A stretch of 64,000 nucleotides of DNA from assembly GCF_036711975.1 (NCBI RefSeq), contig NC_091972.1, positions 9,615,001-9,679,000 on the forward strand, in the 5' to 3' direction. A model generated the notes under the pieces. The model searched no databases. It saw only the letters and a program-made list of their open reading frames with translations, and was not told where the DNA came from. Positions 1-13,031 of this stretch are shown in pieces; position 1 is the stretch's first letter; each line of letters starts with the position of its first letter. Source of the stretch: Onthophagus taurus (lineage: Eukaryota; Arthropoda; Insecta; Coleoptera; Scarabaeidae). The translations under genes and the position numbers were made by a program.

Positions 1-810
1 CTTGATACATATTTAATTGGAGGACCGGACAAATTACCATTTCTCGCAAGAGAGCGAAAGAACGAAACGGAACGCAACGGAGAAGAGAAAGAAGAAGTAA
101 GAAGACGGATGACGATGAAAGAGTAAGAAGGTGCGAGAAAGCTTCGTCGCGGGTTTCTTCTCTTCGTCTTTTCTGTCTGGCTCGCGTTGGGCGTGTGTAT
201 AGTTAGTTTTGTCTGCCGAGAACCGAAGAACAGGTGGTGTGCTTGGACGAAAACGGGTCGTGTTTAGACTGCGGAGAGAGACTCAGACGTTCGGTCTGAA
301 GAGTAACTCGGAGGACTATAATTATCGTGTGTCTGTGTGTGAGGATAGGAATAATTATGAAATAAAAACGAGAGAAAAGAAAGGAAATAAAATGAAAAAC
401 AAATCTAATTTTTATTTTTATAAAAATTTTAAATCTTCGAATATTTTTTTTCAAGTTTTAAATTCGTGGAGAAAATTTCGAAATCTTTCTCGAAGCGAAG
501 ATAATATGCCGAATTTAAAGCGGTGTCTTTTTATAGCGCCGGTTGCGGCAGTAACTGTTTAACAGTCCCGGTCCGGTAGTCGAGATCTGAGACAACCTCG
601 TCGTCGGATGGACGACGACACTTCTTCCTTCTTGCTTACTCTTTCAGTTCGACATTGCGGTTCGTCTCCCGATATTTTTCACCGGCAACATTGTAACGCG
701 ACATTATCGCAAGTCCATTTGGGACTCGTGTGTGGATATTTATTAACCCGCCACCGTCGCGAGACGTAATTAAGAGAAGATACAGTACCTGACTGGGAAT
801 GCTAAGGATT
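1..810. other. CG-richer island, possible promoter/5' UTR
   Basis: This stretch is visibly richer in CG and GAAG/CTTC tracts than the surrounding AT-rich DNA. It resembles other islands in the left half of the window that look like promoters or untranslated first exons. Open frames exist on both strands (for example 209-562) but show no recognisable domain, so I do not call a protein. Function is inferred from composition only. Confidence 0.3.
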
Positions 811-1519
811 TATTATTTTTGGGTTACCTTAAAAGATTCACGAAAAAAAAAGTTAAAGAACAAATTTTGGATTGGGTTAAGTTTGGAAGTATTTTTTTAT
901 CTTAATTTTAAACTTCTTGGATTTTCTTTATGAATTAGATTTGATTTTATAACAAGAGTTAACAACAAAATGATTTCCTTATAGAAATGACCCGACCCAA
1001 AATGCCACACGAACCAACCCACTGTAATATAACCGAAAAGGTTACATTTCGCCGTTGGAATTTTAACGCGTGACTCTCATCGCCTTTTCCCAGTATTTCG
1101 CCGCGTTCCGTAGATCTCCCGTCGAGATTACGACCTCGCCGTCGTCGTCGCCGTCTCGTGGCTCTCAACGTAAGACTCTTAACTCCTTTTCCTCCAAAGT
1201 GCAGTCAAAAAGATCTCGTCGCGAACAATACCAACAACAATAACTTAAACAATCTTAATCTCATTTTAACTTCTTATAGGATTAATAGCTAAAAACTTCA
1301 TTACCACCTACATTGTATCATGAATGCTTTAAATCTGCTTCATCAAAGAAGGATTAGAATTTCTTATCCCACTGATCGGATTAAAACATCGAATATCATT
1401 CCACAATACTTAGCGTTGAGTTAATCAACTTTTTAGGCAATTTTTGATTCTGCTTTTAATTAGATCTTGTTGATTGACTGACATTTCCACATTATCTCTT
1501 TTCCTGTTGTCTCCTTTTT
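811..1519. other. Non-coding stretch, nothing recognised
   Basis: AT-rich sequence with one small CG-rich patch near 1080-1160. I see no splice-consistent coding exon, RNA gene or repeat. Confidence 0.4.
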
Positions 1520-2330
1520 TTGCCATTTTTTTCTTGGTTGATCGGCGTTCCTGTGCCAATTAGTTCCAAATGCAAGCTGCGACAGAGTGAAAAGGAAACG
1601 TCAGATAGTCGACGACGGTCATTGAGCGCATCCTGTCGTTCAGTACTCGGCGTCACCTGTTCGTTACGTACGGGTTGGGTTTCTTCTCGTTTTGGTTACT
1701 CGACTGCTGGTGCTACTCTTCGTTTCGCTTCATCGAAAGAAAGAGCAAGAGAGAAAAAGAAGGGGCAACTACGGCACCGGCACAGGAAAATCGTCAATTA
1801 GAAAAAGACCGGGTGCACCTGCGCGTCTTCTGTGTGTATCCAGCGCAGCGGCAGGAGGACGCGCAGCAAATCGAAACTGGCTTCCAAGTTGCACTGCTGT
1901 TGCTCTGATGATGATGGTCTCCTCGAAAGGAGCAAGGTTAACAACTTTCCTCTTTACTACTACGTTACATACGTTCGTCTTTCATTCATTTCCTTCTCTT
2001 CTACGTTTGCTCCCGAGATACGCCACAAACACAACCGGAAACCTTCCTTTGATTTCTTACCTCTATGATAATGAGAAGACCCAACTTTTTTTTTCCTTCG
2101 TTTTCTTGTGTTCGCTCTTTATTTTCCTCCCCATTTCTGCTACAATCAAGAAAATCTTGTACATTCTGGAATTTCGCATTACAAATTGTTTTTTCAAGTC
2201 GCGTTCCTTTCTTCAGGTCGTTGGTTCTTCCTCAGTTTCAGTACTTTCGCACGATTACAATAATAATAAAAGGTGGGTTTCTTAAGTAACCGAGTCGCGT
2301 ACAAGAAGACGATGATATGGTCGTCGAGGA
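1520..2330. other. Pyrimidine- and CG-rich island, possible 5' UTR
   Basis: CG-rich from about 1540 to 1900, then long pyrimidine tracts to about 2290. Short frames on the plus strand (1520-1801, 1692-2285) are low-complexity Ser/Arg/Phe-rich and do not resemble any family. An untranslated exon or promoter is the best reading. Confidence 0.25.
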
Positions 2331-3199
2331 TGAATAGCATCAACCAAATGAACAAAACAACGATGAACAAACAAGAAAAGAACGGAGAGTGTGTATGGTG
2401 AATTATTAAGAATTGATCATTTTTAATTTGATGATGTGATATATTTGTGCGAATATTAATTATGCTAATTTAGATCCAAACTTTTTAAAGATGGCAGATA
2501 AAGATATGATAGTCACAGTGTTAAACAACAGGTTATAATATTAGCGTGCATGAATACACGTCAACGAGCATTAACGCAGTTCTCAGGAAAAACCTCAAAC
2601 ATGAATGATCGCGTGCTTAGAAATGTATGTCCTAGTCTAAAATAAGTTAATGGAGATGTTGACATCAACCTACTAATTAACGAAGTAGAAAAGAGGTCAG
2701 CTGGTAGAAGTGCCTGCGAATTTGCAAGGAAGAGATATCTTCAACAATTTAAATGAGGATCTTATCAACAATGACGATACACCACAAAGAGTAAAAAAAG
2801 AAAGAAGCGTTTCCAAGATGTGGAATCAACATGGTTTGCTCAAAGAAATGAGAAGCTGCGAAAACAAAAGGAACATGTTAGAAGAAATAGAATAACAGGT
2901 AAAATTAGGTGTAAACGCAAGCAAAAAAGAACAGGCATAATAAAATGTACTTTTCATGAGAAGTAGAAGACAGACAGCAGATATTTGAAGCATTTTGGTG
3001 AACAAAAAAGGGACATCGGACAAAATTTGTAAAAACACGATGATTTTTAAATACAAATAAGGAACAGACTTTTACAGTATGCAAAACCATGAATTTAAAT
3101 ACTCTAAGAATCGGTAGATGGAAAAATCGGACACTTCAGCGCCAAGTATTTAAATACAAATCTCCAAACCAGTTAAACCATTAGATTAGACTATTTTAA
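2331..3199. other. Non-coding stretch, nothing recognised
   Basis: A 61-codon frame at 2710-2895 has a charged, helix-like composition but no recognisable family, no donor or acceptor context and no neighbour supporting it. I regard it as chance or degraded repeat. Confidence 0.3.
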
Positions 3200-4160
3200 A
3201 ATTTTTCTTTTCTTTCTTTTTTCGGCGTTATAGTTCTGGGTGAACCTTAGCCTGCTTCACGACTTCGCGCCATCCATCTCAGTCTGCAGTTCTGCTTTTC
3301 CAATGTTGCACCTCCATACTTTAAAGATCCCTCTCCAGTTCATCCTTGTAGCGATTTCGAGGTCGACCTTAGTATCGTCTCTCTGTCATGTTAGACTCGA
3401 TCAATCTTCTTGGTAGCCTCATGACATGTCCAATCCACTTGAGACGTTGGGCCTTTATGAAGCGTACAATATTTTCTTTGCCTAAGATACCTTCAATCTC
3501 TGTGTTCGTTCGTATTCGCCATTTAGCTTATATATTGGTTCGAATAGTCGTCTGATTACTTTTCTTTCAAAAAGAAGAAATCTCTTTGTATCCCTAGCTG
3601 TCAGGCTCCATGTTTTTGATCCATATGTGGCAATTGGTCTAATCAGAGTTTTGTATATCCTGATTTTGATTGTTCTGGAGATGATTCTAGACCTTTCTGG
3701 TAATAATGACGATATCATCATTTTGTAAATAATTGTCCCACGTATTCCATGATGTCTGTTAGTGCCAGGTTGAATAATGTGGTTGAGAGGGCGTCACCTT
3801 GTCTTACCCATTTACTCAATATGAACTCTTTGCCACAGTGTCAATCCACAGAATCTCTTGCCTTAGCATTCTGTAGCGTAGCTATTTTCAAATTGACAAG
3901 TTTTTTTGGTATGCCACTTCGTTCCATGAGAAAATATAACTTTTCCTTGAGTACGCTGTCAAAAGCCCTGCGGAAATCCACAAACAGGGTGTGGAGGTCA
4001 GTGATATGCTCGTAGCATTTTTCAAATATCTGCTTGACAACAAAAATCTGGTATATCGTTCTACCATTTTCGAATGGAAAATTCAATTTTTCGTGTAAGA
4101 TAATCCTAATGGTTAGAACTGACTTTGGAGCTGTATTTGATGTTATTGGTAGCAAGTTAA
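3200..4160 (-). mobile_element. Decayed non-LTR retrotransposon, RT and C-terminal part
   Basis: Read on the minus strand, 4155-3841 contains FVDFRRAFDS, the reverse-transcriptase motif with its first catalytic Asp. It is followed at 3721-3482 by IRPIATYGSKTW, a motif typical of the region after the palm in RTE- or Jockey-like elements. Further on, about 3470-3240 carries WIGHVMRLPRR and GRPRNRYKD, the usual C-terminal tail. The frames are broken by stops and shifts and the 5' half is missing, so this is a dead 3' fragment. The clade is not resolved. Confidence 0.8.
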
Positions 4161-5000
4161 GTGCTTTATTTTAGCCATATTTCTTTTGTGTCTCTCAAAC
4201 TACTTTGAAAACATTTGAGTACATTTACCCCAATTGAAAACTTTCGCTGTTTTTGATCTTCTAACACATTGCAAGGTAACGTTGAGCACAGCACTTATGC
4301 ATCACGGCTCAACTATTATCATTGGTAAATATAAATATAGATAGAATTCTCAACCCAACCTAGCACAACTATGTAGCAATTTGATATTCTACGTGTTTTT
4401 ATAACATACATCTATAACAGCAGTATTTGTAGCACTAAAAACTTATTAGTCAACTTTGTACAAGTTCATCCTATTTGAATGATTTAACATGTATTTATAT
4501 AAAGAGAGTTTCTCATTTCGTTTTGTCATCACCAAATATTCGAGTGTTAATAAGAATTCTGTTTGTCGCGAAATGTAAACGAAAAAGTTCATGTTGACAT
4601 TTTCATTTTTTGTTTCCTTTTGGGAAGGTTGAAAAAGATAAGGATTAAAAATGACAACGACAAGGATGAGATGACAAAAACGAAGAGCGTTACTTCTTGT
4701 AAATATTTTGATACAAGTGGCTTGGTTGAGAACGAAAAGCGACAGAATAGCTGCTTTAAGACTTGTTATTTTTCGTGGTTGGATTATTTTTAAACCCGCA
4801 TCCAGTCAGTTATTAAGTTAAATATCTTCATGCTTTTTTAAAAAGATTAATGGTAGAAAATTGAAACCGCACGAAAAGATTAACGTTACATTTTGACAAA
4901 GATTTATTTTTGACTTGTTTAGTTAGTTCTTGTGATCTTTTGCCAAACTGAATTCTTTCACTAATCACAAAAAAATTATTCTTTTTACATAAAAATTAAT
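4161..5000. other. Non-coding stretch, nothing recognised
   Basis: AT-rich sequence. A 76-codon plus-strand frame at 4563-4793 has no family resemblance and no splice context. Confidence 0.35.
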
Positions 5001-6060
5001 TATAAAGATTTTATAGAGTAGACGTGATCTAATTAGTAAGAAGGAAAGACTAGTTAACCGTTTCCTTTACAAACCACGTCGCATCGTATTCTTTGAAGTT
5101 GTACCGCTACGAATAGAAACAGGAAACGAGGCATATAACTCGTTTAAAAGGTAGAGTTTAGTTCGGGGCCGCGTCTATATCTTCACCGCTACGAAGAGAC
5201 GAGAAGAGCAATAAGAAATTCGCGTACCTTTCGAGTCGGTTTAAATTAGGAACGCAGGTTCTATCTCGGATCTGGGCTTCGGTTCCGGTATCCTAAACCT
5301 GTCAGTCGCCTCACCCAATTGCAACGTTAAAATTAGAAACTAGGTAATCTCTAAACTCAACGCCATTTCACCTTCTCTCATTCATTTCTTATTCTACATT
5401 TTCAAATTTAAATTAGCTGGCTACAAAAAGTGGCGTTGGTCGTTTTTTTTTAATTTCTTTTTTTTTAAGTCTCCACTTCGGTCGTTAAAATCGTTCGGAG
5501 ATTTTTTTCGGCGATGTTGCGGTCGGGGCCGTCTAGTACGACCTTTAATTTTTACTAACCATTTCTCCGGACGACTGTGAAATGGGCACCACTGAAGGGG
5601 AAACGAAAGACGATGTCGAGGTGAAAGAAAAACAGAAAGAGGAGTCAAGGTAAAGAAAGGTCGCGACGACGGGGACGTTTAAAAAGAATATCGCTTTTCG
5701 ATTACCTTAGTGTGAGCGAGAAAAGACTAAGAACGGTAAAATCGCGGATGCAGAACGTATAGTGTATATAATAGTAGTATGGTATAGTTAAGTCTGTGCA
5801 TACGCTGTAGAAAGAGAAGGAAAATAAGAGTAGGAGTTCGAGGCAGATGGCGCGCGCGTTCACTGAGCGGATCACTGAGCTTTCAGCCCCCCTTCTGCTG
5901 TCTACGTATTATAGTAGTGTAAGTACGTGCGCGTTCGTGTTTCAGTTGGAGACTGGAGCGCCATACAAAGGACGGATACGATTATTGTGCAACACGAGTA
6001 TGACTTTTTGATATGCGATACACTTCCAAAGCGAACTCGAAACTTCTCCTCTGTTCTGAG
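5001..6060. promoter_or_regulatory. CG-rich island with Initiator-like site
   Basis: The island is CG-rich, most strongly around 5820-5990. TTCAGTTG at 5941-5948 matches the insect Initiator (TCAKTY). A GGACG downstream (5970-5974) resembles a DPE but lies one base short of the strict spacing, so the core-promoter call is weak. No coding exon could be attached on either strand. Confidence 0.3.
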
Positions 6061-7146
6061 TTGCCTCCAGTTAAATAACGGAACGAATCGTAAAACGGGC
6101 TAATAAGATTACTTAATCTCCTTAGATTTAAAAATGTTTTATTATGTATACAGAGTGATTCGACTGATTTAATATAAGATTTGTAGCTAGTATTGATTTA
6201 TTCATATCATATTCAATGTTATTGTATAATGACAACTCATGTAGTGACAATCATGAATCAACTGCTATTCAACTGTGATAATCTGTAATAAACATAATCT
6301 ATCTAAGATGTAGTCAAAAATATATTCTTATAACAGTATTGGAAAACAATGATTTAACTAAAATGACATGGCTATAGTAAGTCAAGATGAGACGATATTC
6401 AACTCATTGATATTTTCTGATAATTCTTCTACTGGTGTTGAAGTTAACAAAATCGTATATTTTTTCTCCCCCTTTCCATAATCTATCCTACTCAAGGTTC
6501 TTGCGCATGCAGGTCACCTTATATGTAATTGCTGGTTTACTAGTTGTTCTATAATCTCGATGACCAAATTGTATATAAAATCATTGCGTGTTAAAGATAG
6601 ATAATAAAAATATAGAAGGCAGTTTAATTTGTCGTTTGGAAAAAGTTTCATGTAAAATCATTCCGCAAAGTTTTGCGCTTTAATTAAGTCCTAAAACTTT
6701 AACTATATAAGACTGATTAAGACTGTTTCAGACCTCTTAAATCATGTCATTTATTTCAAAAATTTCTGCACATCATGTATCATTGTATTCACTTTCTCAG
6801 AATTTTAAAATTTCAAATGATAATGATTAACCATACTCTAAGTGTTCAGTTCTGTTTGATTGTAAAAGATGTTTGAGAACTTCAGGATACATTTGATTGT
6901 GAAAATGGTTGCATATGATTCTTTGTCATATCTGCTATGTTATTGCCTTCATTCCCCAGCTGTAGCATAGAATTAATAGATGTACAGGACATAAGCTGCC
7001 TTTACAGCATTTTTTCTGATAATTGTTTCATCGGAGCAAATCTGATAACATATCGGAAATATTCCCCATCTTTGCCAAAAATGTAGCAACGCTAAAGAAT
7101 AACTGTAGGTACTACATTGAAACTACGTTTCAACTTGCTTTGAGTT
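6061..7146. other. Non-coding stretch, nothing recognised
   Basis: AT-rich sequence with no recognisable coding, RNA or repeat features, leading up to the hAT-like element. Confidence 0.4.
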
Positions 7147-7154
7147 CCTCCTAG

Positions 7155-8750
7155 TAGTGGTGGAACGGATATCCAGCAACTATCCGGCTTTGGACGGATA
7201 TTAAAAACCTATTACTTAGTACCCCACCATACATAGTTCAACCCCAACAGGACTTTTTTCATTGAATACAACTTTATTTATATCAGGTTTGTCATTGGCA
7301 ACCTCATTGTAACAATCCCAATACGATATATAAAAACTCTTGTTGCAGTTTCGTCACATAGTACATTCATTACTAACGGAACTGTCGTTGTTATCACTTT
7401 CGATTATTAATTAAAGTATCCTCTTTTTAATGTAAAAAGCCGTTTTGAAAAATCGCTTTTGGTTTATGAGAAACAAATTTTTGAAATGATCGACAATTTT
7501 TTCGAATTTTGCAATTTTCGCCGATTAAGTTTTAAAAATTCGTATAAAATCCATTTCTTGGAATATGAATATGAAAATTTCCCGAAATGTTAATAAAAGG
7601 GTCCTCTTTCCAACGGACCAACACGATTTGAAAAATAACTTTTAGTTTTTGAGAAAACAATATTTGAAGCTTTGATAAAATTTTCGATGTTGCAATTTTC
7701 ATCGATAATCTTCAAAATTCGCTATAAAATTAATTTCTTGAAGGATCCTTGTGGAAATATCACCAATTATTAATTAAAGTATCCTCTTTTTAATGCAAAT
7801 AGCCGTTTTGAAAAATCACTATCAGTTATTGAGAAATAAATTTTTGAAATGATCAACAATTTTTTCGAATTTTGCAATTTTCGCCGATTAAGTTTTAAAA
7901 ATTCGTATAAAATCCATTTCTTGGAATATGAATATGAAAATTTCCCGAAATGTTAATAAAAGGGTCCTCTTTCCAACGGACCATCACGATTTGAAAAATA
8001 ACTTTTAGTTTTTGAGAAAACAATATTTGAAGTTTCGATAAAATTTTCGATGTTGCAATTTTCATCGATAATTTTCAAAATTCGCTCTAAAATTCATTTC
8101 TTGAAGGATCCTTGTGGAAATATCACCAATTATTAATTAAAGTATCCTCTTTTTAATGCAAATAGCCGTTTTGAAAAATCACTATCAGTTATTGAGAACA
8201 AAATTTTTGAAATGATCGACAATTTACGAATTTTGCAGTTTTTGCCGATTAAGTTTCAAAAATTCGTATAAAATCCATTTCTTGGAATATGAGTATGAAA
8301 ATATCCCAAAGTGTTAATAAACGTGTCGTCTTTCCAATAAACCAACCCGTTTTGAAAAATACTTTTTAGTTTTTGAGAAAACAATATTTGAAGATTTGAT
8401 AAAATTTTCGATGTTACAATTTTCATCGATAATCTTCAAAATTCGTTATAAAATTCATTTCTTGAAGGATCCTTGCGGAATTATCGCCAATTATTAATTA
8501 AAGTATCCTCTTTTTAGAGTTGCTTCGTTAGTTAAATCAGCATCAAAAAAGTTCATTTTGTATCTTGGATCCAAATAAGTTGACATATCTTATCAGCTTT
8601 CTTATTAATTTCATTTTTATTCAAATATCGCAATAATGTGGCAATATAGGGTATCACTTCAGAAATGCACCTGCGAAAAGGGGATGCCGAAGAGGATGCC
8701 GAATATCCGGCATCCGGCTTTTCGCAAAATCACTATCCGTTCCATCACTA
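7155..8750. mobile_element. Non-autonomous hAT-like element
   Basis: The left end reads TAGTGGTGGAACGGATA and the right end, reverse complemented, reads TAGTGATGGAACGGATA, giving short terminal inverted repeats of hAT style. Subterminal copies of ATCCGGCTTT lie inside both ends. The flanking octamers cctcctag (7147-7154) and gttcctag (8751-8758) agree at six of eight bases, consistent with an aged 8-bp target duplication. No transposase frame remains. The interior is mostly a 363-bp tandem array. Confidence 0.7.
7403..8517. repeat. Tandem array, 363-bp monomer, three copies plus a stub
   Basis: The 5' anchor ATTATTAATTAAAGTATCCT recurs at 7403, 7766, 8129 and 8490, giving steps of 363, 363 and 361. 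Each monomer contains two related half-units (TTTTCGATGTTGCAATTTTC and TTCGAATTTTGCAATTTTCG), so the monomer itself appears to be an older duplication. The array lies wholly inside the hAT-like element. Confidence 0.85.
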
Positions 8751-8955
8751 GTTCCTAGTATTAATATTGACTTAGGTTGGGCGTTGCAAGTTTAAGCCAT
8801 CGTAAGTCGAGAACCCCTGCACATAAATGTAAATGATCATCAAAATTTTGCGATCTTCATGATTCAACTTAAGATTAGTAACCAAAAGGAAGACCTTTTA
8901 GTGTAGTACTATGTTTGTTTAGTAAAGAGAATGAACAAATATCCCCGTTTATGTA

Positions 8956-10454
8956 TCGAAAACCAGTTGAAATTTAACCTAAAATATTGTAACGACGTCA
9001 ATTCAGTATTTGAACTTACTAAAAACTGAAATTGTAAAATGGAATGCAAATAAAAACCTAAAAATATTGAATACGATCTTATTTTGGATCCAAACGTAAC
9101 ACAATAATCTCTAAAATTAACTTGAATACAACATACAAAATAACACAAGTCATATTCAAAATATGCTTTTGAGACATGCAATATCCTTAATGCAACCCTA
9201 AATAAAGATCTTATATCATCGGGATATTTTCACTGTTTACTGTTTTAAATCTATCGCATGGAGTCTTATAGACGACTAAAAATGGAATACATAAAATGTA
9301 TACTACGTATCTTGCATCCAATAATATAGAGGAATTACGATGCGTCGTTTTGAAGGCGACTGCAACTGTGGAATCGGTTAAACGTGTGGGCGTTCGGTGA
9401 GTTTCACAGTTTATAGTAAACCTACTTAGATATTTGTTGCGTTACGAAACGGAGGAAACATCTTGAAATTGATCCGCTTACAAATCACGATTAATTAGAG
9501 CGCGGAAACCATATGGTTTCCGTAAGGAATTTTATAGATCTGATGTATGTATAGAGAGGTGAAATAGTTTTCTAATATTAACCGCAATTCCGTCTCTGTT
9601 AATCGATTTCGTTTGGACGGTCAGTATATGTTTCCTTTCTTATACACATACCTCTCTACATCATCTATATTTAGCGCGCAGAAAATTGATAATATCCCCT
9701 CGGGGACCAAACCTTATAGTCGTCGACCATCCATCCATCCGATGATGGATGACCATTGCCAAAAGTCGTGCCTTCAGACGTGCACCAGACGGTTCGTCAG
9801 ATTTTTATCGTGACGTGCACAAATGATCCAAACCGGTGAGGTAACCGTAGGAGGCCGGATTCGTTCGCGTATTGTTTTGACCGCTTCATAAATTTCGATT
9901 TATTAATAACGATTCCAAGTATTTTAAAAATACTAAAACAAATTCATTATAATATATGACGTGTGTAATGTACAATTATTGACGGTTTCACACCTGCGAC
10001 GTTGCGCTGATAGATTGAGGAAGGCAGTTTTGCATATTCAAATGAGGTGTGGGCACGCCTTCCTTGTAAACACCGCGGACAATTTACTTTGCACTTGAAA
10101 TGCCTTTAACGTAGCGCTGTATCGCGTGCTCAAATTGAAACGACCACTCTAAATGGTTATCTAAGCAGGTTCCATGACAAATATTTCAATTTAAAAATAT
10201 CTTCCAAATTGTCGAGTGGGTATTTCATAAAAACCAAATATGTCACCGACGATGATTCAGTTTAAGCAGGCTTATTTTTCCAAATGTGACTAATATATTA
10301 TGAAGACATGGCCGAATTGGGTCTTCCAGGAATATTATTTCAGGAATTTTATATAATTTCCAATATATGAATGCGGTATGAACCATAGTTACGAAACTAC
10401 TATGCACTTGCACTATCTCACATAAAATGCAACATAGCTTAATCTAGATAATAA
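8956..10454. other. Non-coding stretch, nothing recognised
   Basis: Contains a short CG-richer patch around 9340-9500 and 9700-9870. I found no coding exon, RNA gene or repeat that could be defended. Confidence 0.35.
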
Positions 10455-10975
10455 CGTGCTAGTGTAAAACTAGAACCAACGCTAGACCTAGAATATTCGG
10501 ATTTTGCCGTACGTCTCTTAAGTCAGCTAAACCCAAATGATTCTAGTTCTACTATATAATCTAATATACGTACTTTTATAATATTGTACGTATATTTAAC
10601 CTTTCAACTACTTCAATAAAAATATACAACAATCTAGCGCTGAATAACAATTAAAACTAGAACTAACACTAGACGTAGAACTAGAAAGTTTCGGGTTTAG
10701 CCACACGTCTCTAAAGACGGCTAAACCCGAATGATACTAGTTCTGAGTATAACGTTAGTTTTAGTTTTACACTAGCACTATTACTATGTAGAACTAACAC
10801 TATACCTAGAACTAGAATCATTTGGGTTTAGCCGCACGTCTCTAAAGACGGCTAAACCCGAATGATTCTAGTTCTGAGTATAACGTTAGTTTTAGTTTTG
10901 CACTAGCACTATTACTATGTAGAACTAACACTATACCTAGAACTAGAATCAGTGTTAGTTCTAGTTTTACAGAGT
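10455..10975. repeat. Palindromic ~127-bp repeat cluster, locus 1
   Basis: Repeated units pair AACTAGAACTAACACTAG with its reverse complement around a hairpin core of the form GGGTTTAGCC...GGCTAAACCC. Cores lie near 10490-10540 (diverged), 10690-10735 and 10820-10865, about 131 bp apart for the last two. The same family recurs near 22.9, 44.6, 49.4, 51.7 and 59.4 kb. Confidence 0.85.
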
Positions 10976-11780
10976 GATAGCATGATAGAACGTTGGAGCG
11001 ATCGTGAGTATCAAAACGTGACTATTTTTTGTCTCAATGTTTATTAAACCCTCATCGAGGTAAATTGGTGACTATGAGTGCAAAGCGTGATTTTGTTATA
11101 AGTGTCATTGATATAGTAGACGCCACGAGAGCTGGCAGTAAATCATCGTTTTCCGCTCTTACAAATGCCATACATTTATAAATTCATTTTTATTCAAATA
11201 TCGCAATAATGTGGCAATATAGGGTATCACTTCAGAAATGCACCTGCGAAAAGGGGATGCCGAAGAGGATGCCGAATATCCACTATCCGGCTTTTCGCAA
11301 AATCACTATCCGTTCCATCACTAGTTCCTAGTATTAATATTGACTTAGGTTGGGCGTTGCAAGTGTAAGCCATCGTAAGTCGAGAACCCCTGCACATAAA
11401 TGTAAATGATCATCAAAATTTTGCGATCTTCATGATTCAACTTAAGATTAGTAACCAAAAGGAAGACCTTTTAGTTTAGTACTATATTTGTTTAGTAAAG
11501 AGAATGAACAAATATCCCCGTTTATGTAGAACTAACACTATACCTAGAACTAGAATCAGTGTTAGTTCTAGTTTTACAGAGTGATAGCATGATAGAACGT
11601 TGGAGCGATCGTGAGTATCAAAACGTGACTATTTTTTGTCTCAATGTTTATTAAACCCTCATCGAGGTAAATTGGTGACTATGAGTGCAAAGCGTGATTT
11701 TGTTATAAGTGTCATTGATATAGTAGACGCCACGAGAGCTGGCAGTAAATCATCGTTTTCCGCTCTTACAAATGCCATAC
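10922..11780. repeat. Local duplication with inserted copy of upstream block
   Basis: Block B (10922-11173) is repeated without visible change at 11529-11780, an offset of 607. Between the copies lie nine filler bases (11174-11182) and then 11183-11528, a near-identical copy of 8610-8955 (offset 2573). The copied block contains the right end of the hAT-like element plus about 200 bp of its outside flank, so transposition alone cannot explain it. The A'/B' junction shares the hexamer TATGTA with both parental sequences. Confidence 0.9.
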
Positions 11781-11959
11781 GTAGTTCACAAACCGCTAGA
11801 GAGTAATGTGTGTTAGAAAGAGATAGTATTAGTTGAATATGTCTGCTGTACAATTCAAATGGCCATGTCGAAAAAGTACGTCTGTTCTTCTAAGGGATGT
11901 AACTCTATAATTATAACCTCAAATCGAAACGTCTTGTGAGCGTTGTCATGAATCTGTTA

Positions 11960-12378
11960 TACTCTGTTTTTAAACCAGGAGGAGTATTTTAAATTTGTCA
12001 CCAGATTGACCTTGCATGTGATTGGTTGAATGCGAGGAAGGTTCACACACAGGCAATTTTGAATTTTGATTTTGAATTTGACGGTTAGGTTATTGATCAT
12101 TCGACAGATTCATTTTTTACAGTTTTGACAGTTTTTTATTTTATTTACTTTTGTAAAATTATATTTTAAAATAAATACACTCATAACTTCAATGTTAATT
12201 TGTATGTTTAGTGTTGACTATAACAAACGAAAATAAATACAATAATAAGTAAATAAATAAATAATAATTATTATTAATTTAAATTTACCGCCAAAATATC
12301 TAGTGATATTTTTCTGGTGATTTTTCCTAGTGTAAATCTGACTTTCGCGTTTACTCCTCCTGGTTTAAAAACAGAGTA
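11960..12378. mobile_element. MITE, TACTCTG family, copy 1
   Basis: The 419-bp element begins TACTCTGTTTTTAAACCAGG and ends with the inverse (CCTGGTTTAAAAACAGAGTA), so the terminal inverted repeats are about 24 bp. It is flanked by TA on both sides (11958-11959 and 12379-12380), as for Tc1/mariner-type MITEs. It has no coding capacity. A second copy lies at 34522-34913. Confidence 0.9.
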
Positions 12379-12957
12379 TAGTGTTTTCACAAGCCGAAAA
12401 TGTTTTCTTTGAAAGGAATATCATTGAATAATATCTTTGACAATGTTTGACATATAACCTCCATTACTAACATAACCTACATTTAAATGTATGTGGTGAA
12501 ATAATCTAAGTCGTACGTCCATATCTTGATTCATACCCTTTCATACTTTGATTATATATAATATGGATTGAGCTAACTGAATATATCTACTAACAAAAAT
12601 GTGGCTCAAGGTGAATAGACGCAGATGGAAAGCGATAATGTGAAAGTGTAACAAAGATAGCACAGAGTAAGGCAGAGAGTTAGCTCACCGGGAAAATGAT
12701 AGGCCATTCTCTATCTCTTATTATCACATCATAATACCGATATTTTCTCTTTGTCATCTTGATAGAAATCCTTAGTAGATGGCGTACATGTCGTTAGTAA
12801 TATTACAGAAAGCTGTTGACTTTGTTTAAGCGGTTTTGACATTTTATGTATGTCACATGTCACACAGTCCTTTTGCGTTTATTGTCTTATTTGTGCTTAT
12901 TATCTATTTTTGCGTTGTATTTTTTACGAATAATTTTCGAGAATAATTATTGTAAAA

Positions 12958-13031
12958 ATGTTTTGCATTGTGTGTGGATGTAGCGAAGATGAAGTTGGAA
13001 AATTATTTTGTTTTCCCAAGAATAAGGACAG
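12958..13031 (+). pseudogene. THAP-domain first-exon remnant
   Basis: ATG at 12958 opens 24 codons and two bases, ending at a GTTAGT donor. The peptide starts MFCIVCGCSEDE and continues to CFPKNKD, giving the C-x2-C pair and the FPK step expected at the N-terminus of a THAP C2CH finger. The distal Cys and His would lie on a missing next exon. It lies inside the P-like element. Confidence 0.55.

Noticed and set aside
2710..2895. 61-codon charged frame
   Set aside because: No family resemblance, no splice signals and no conserved neighbour.
11659..11853. 64-codon minus-strand frame
   Set aside because: It lies in the duplicated B block and is non-coding on inspection; its upstream half is identical repeat DNA.
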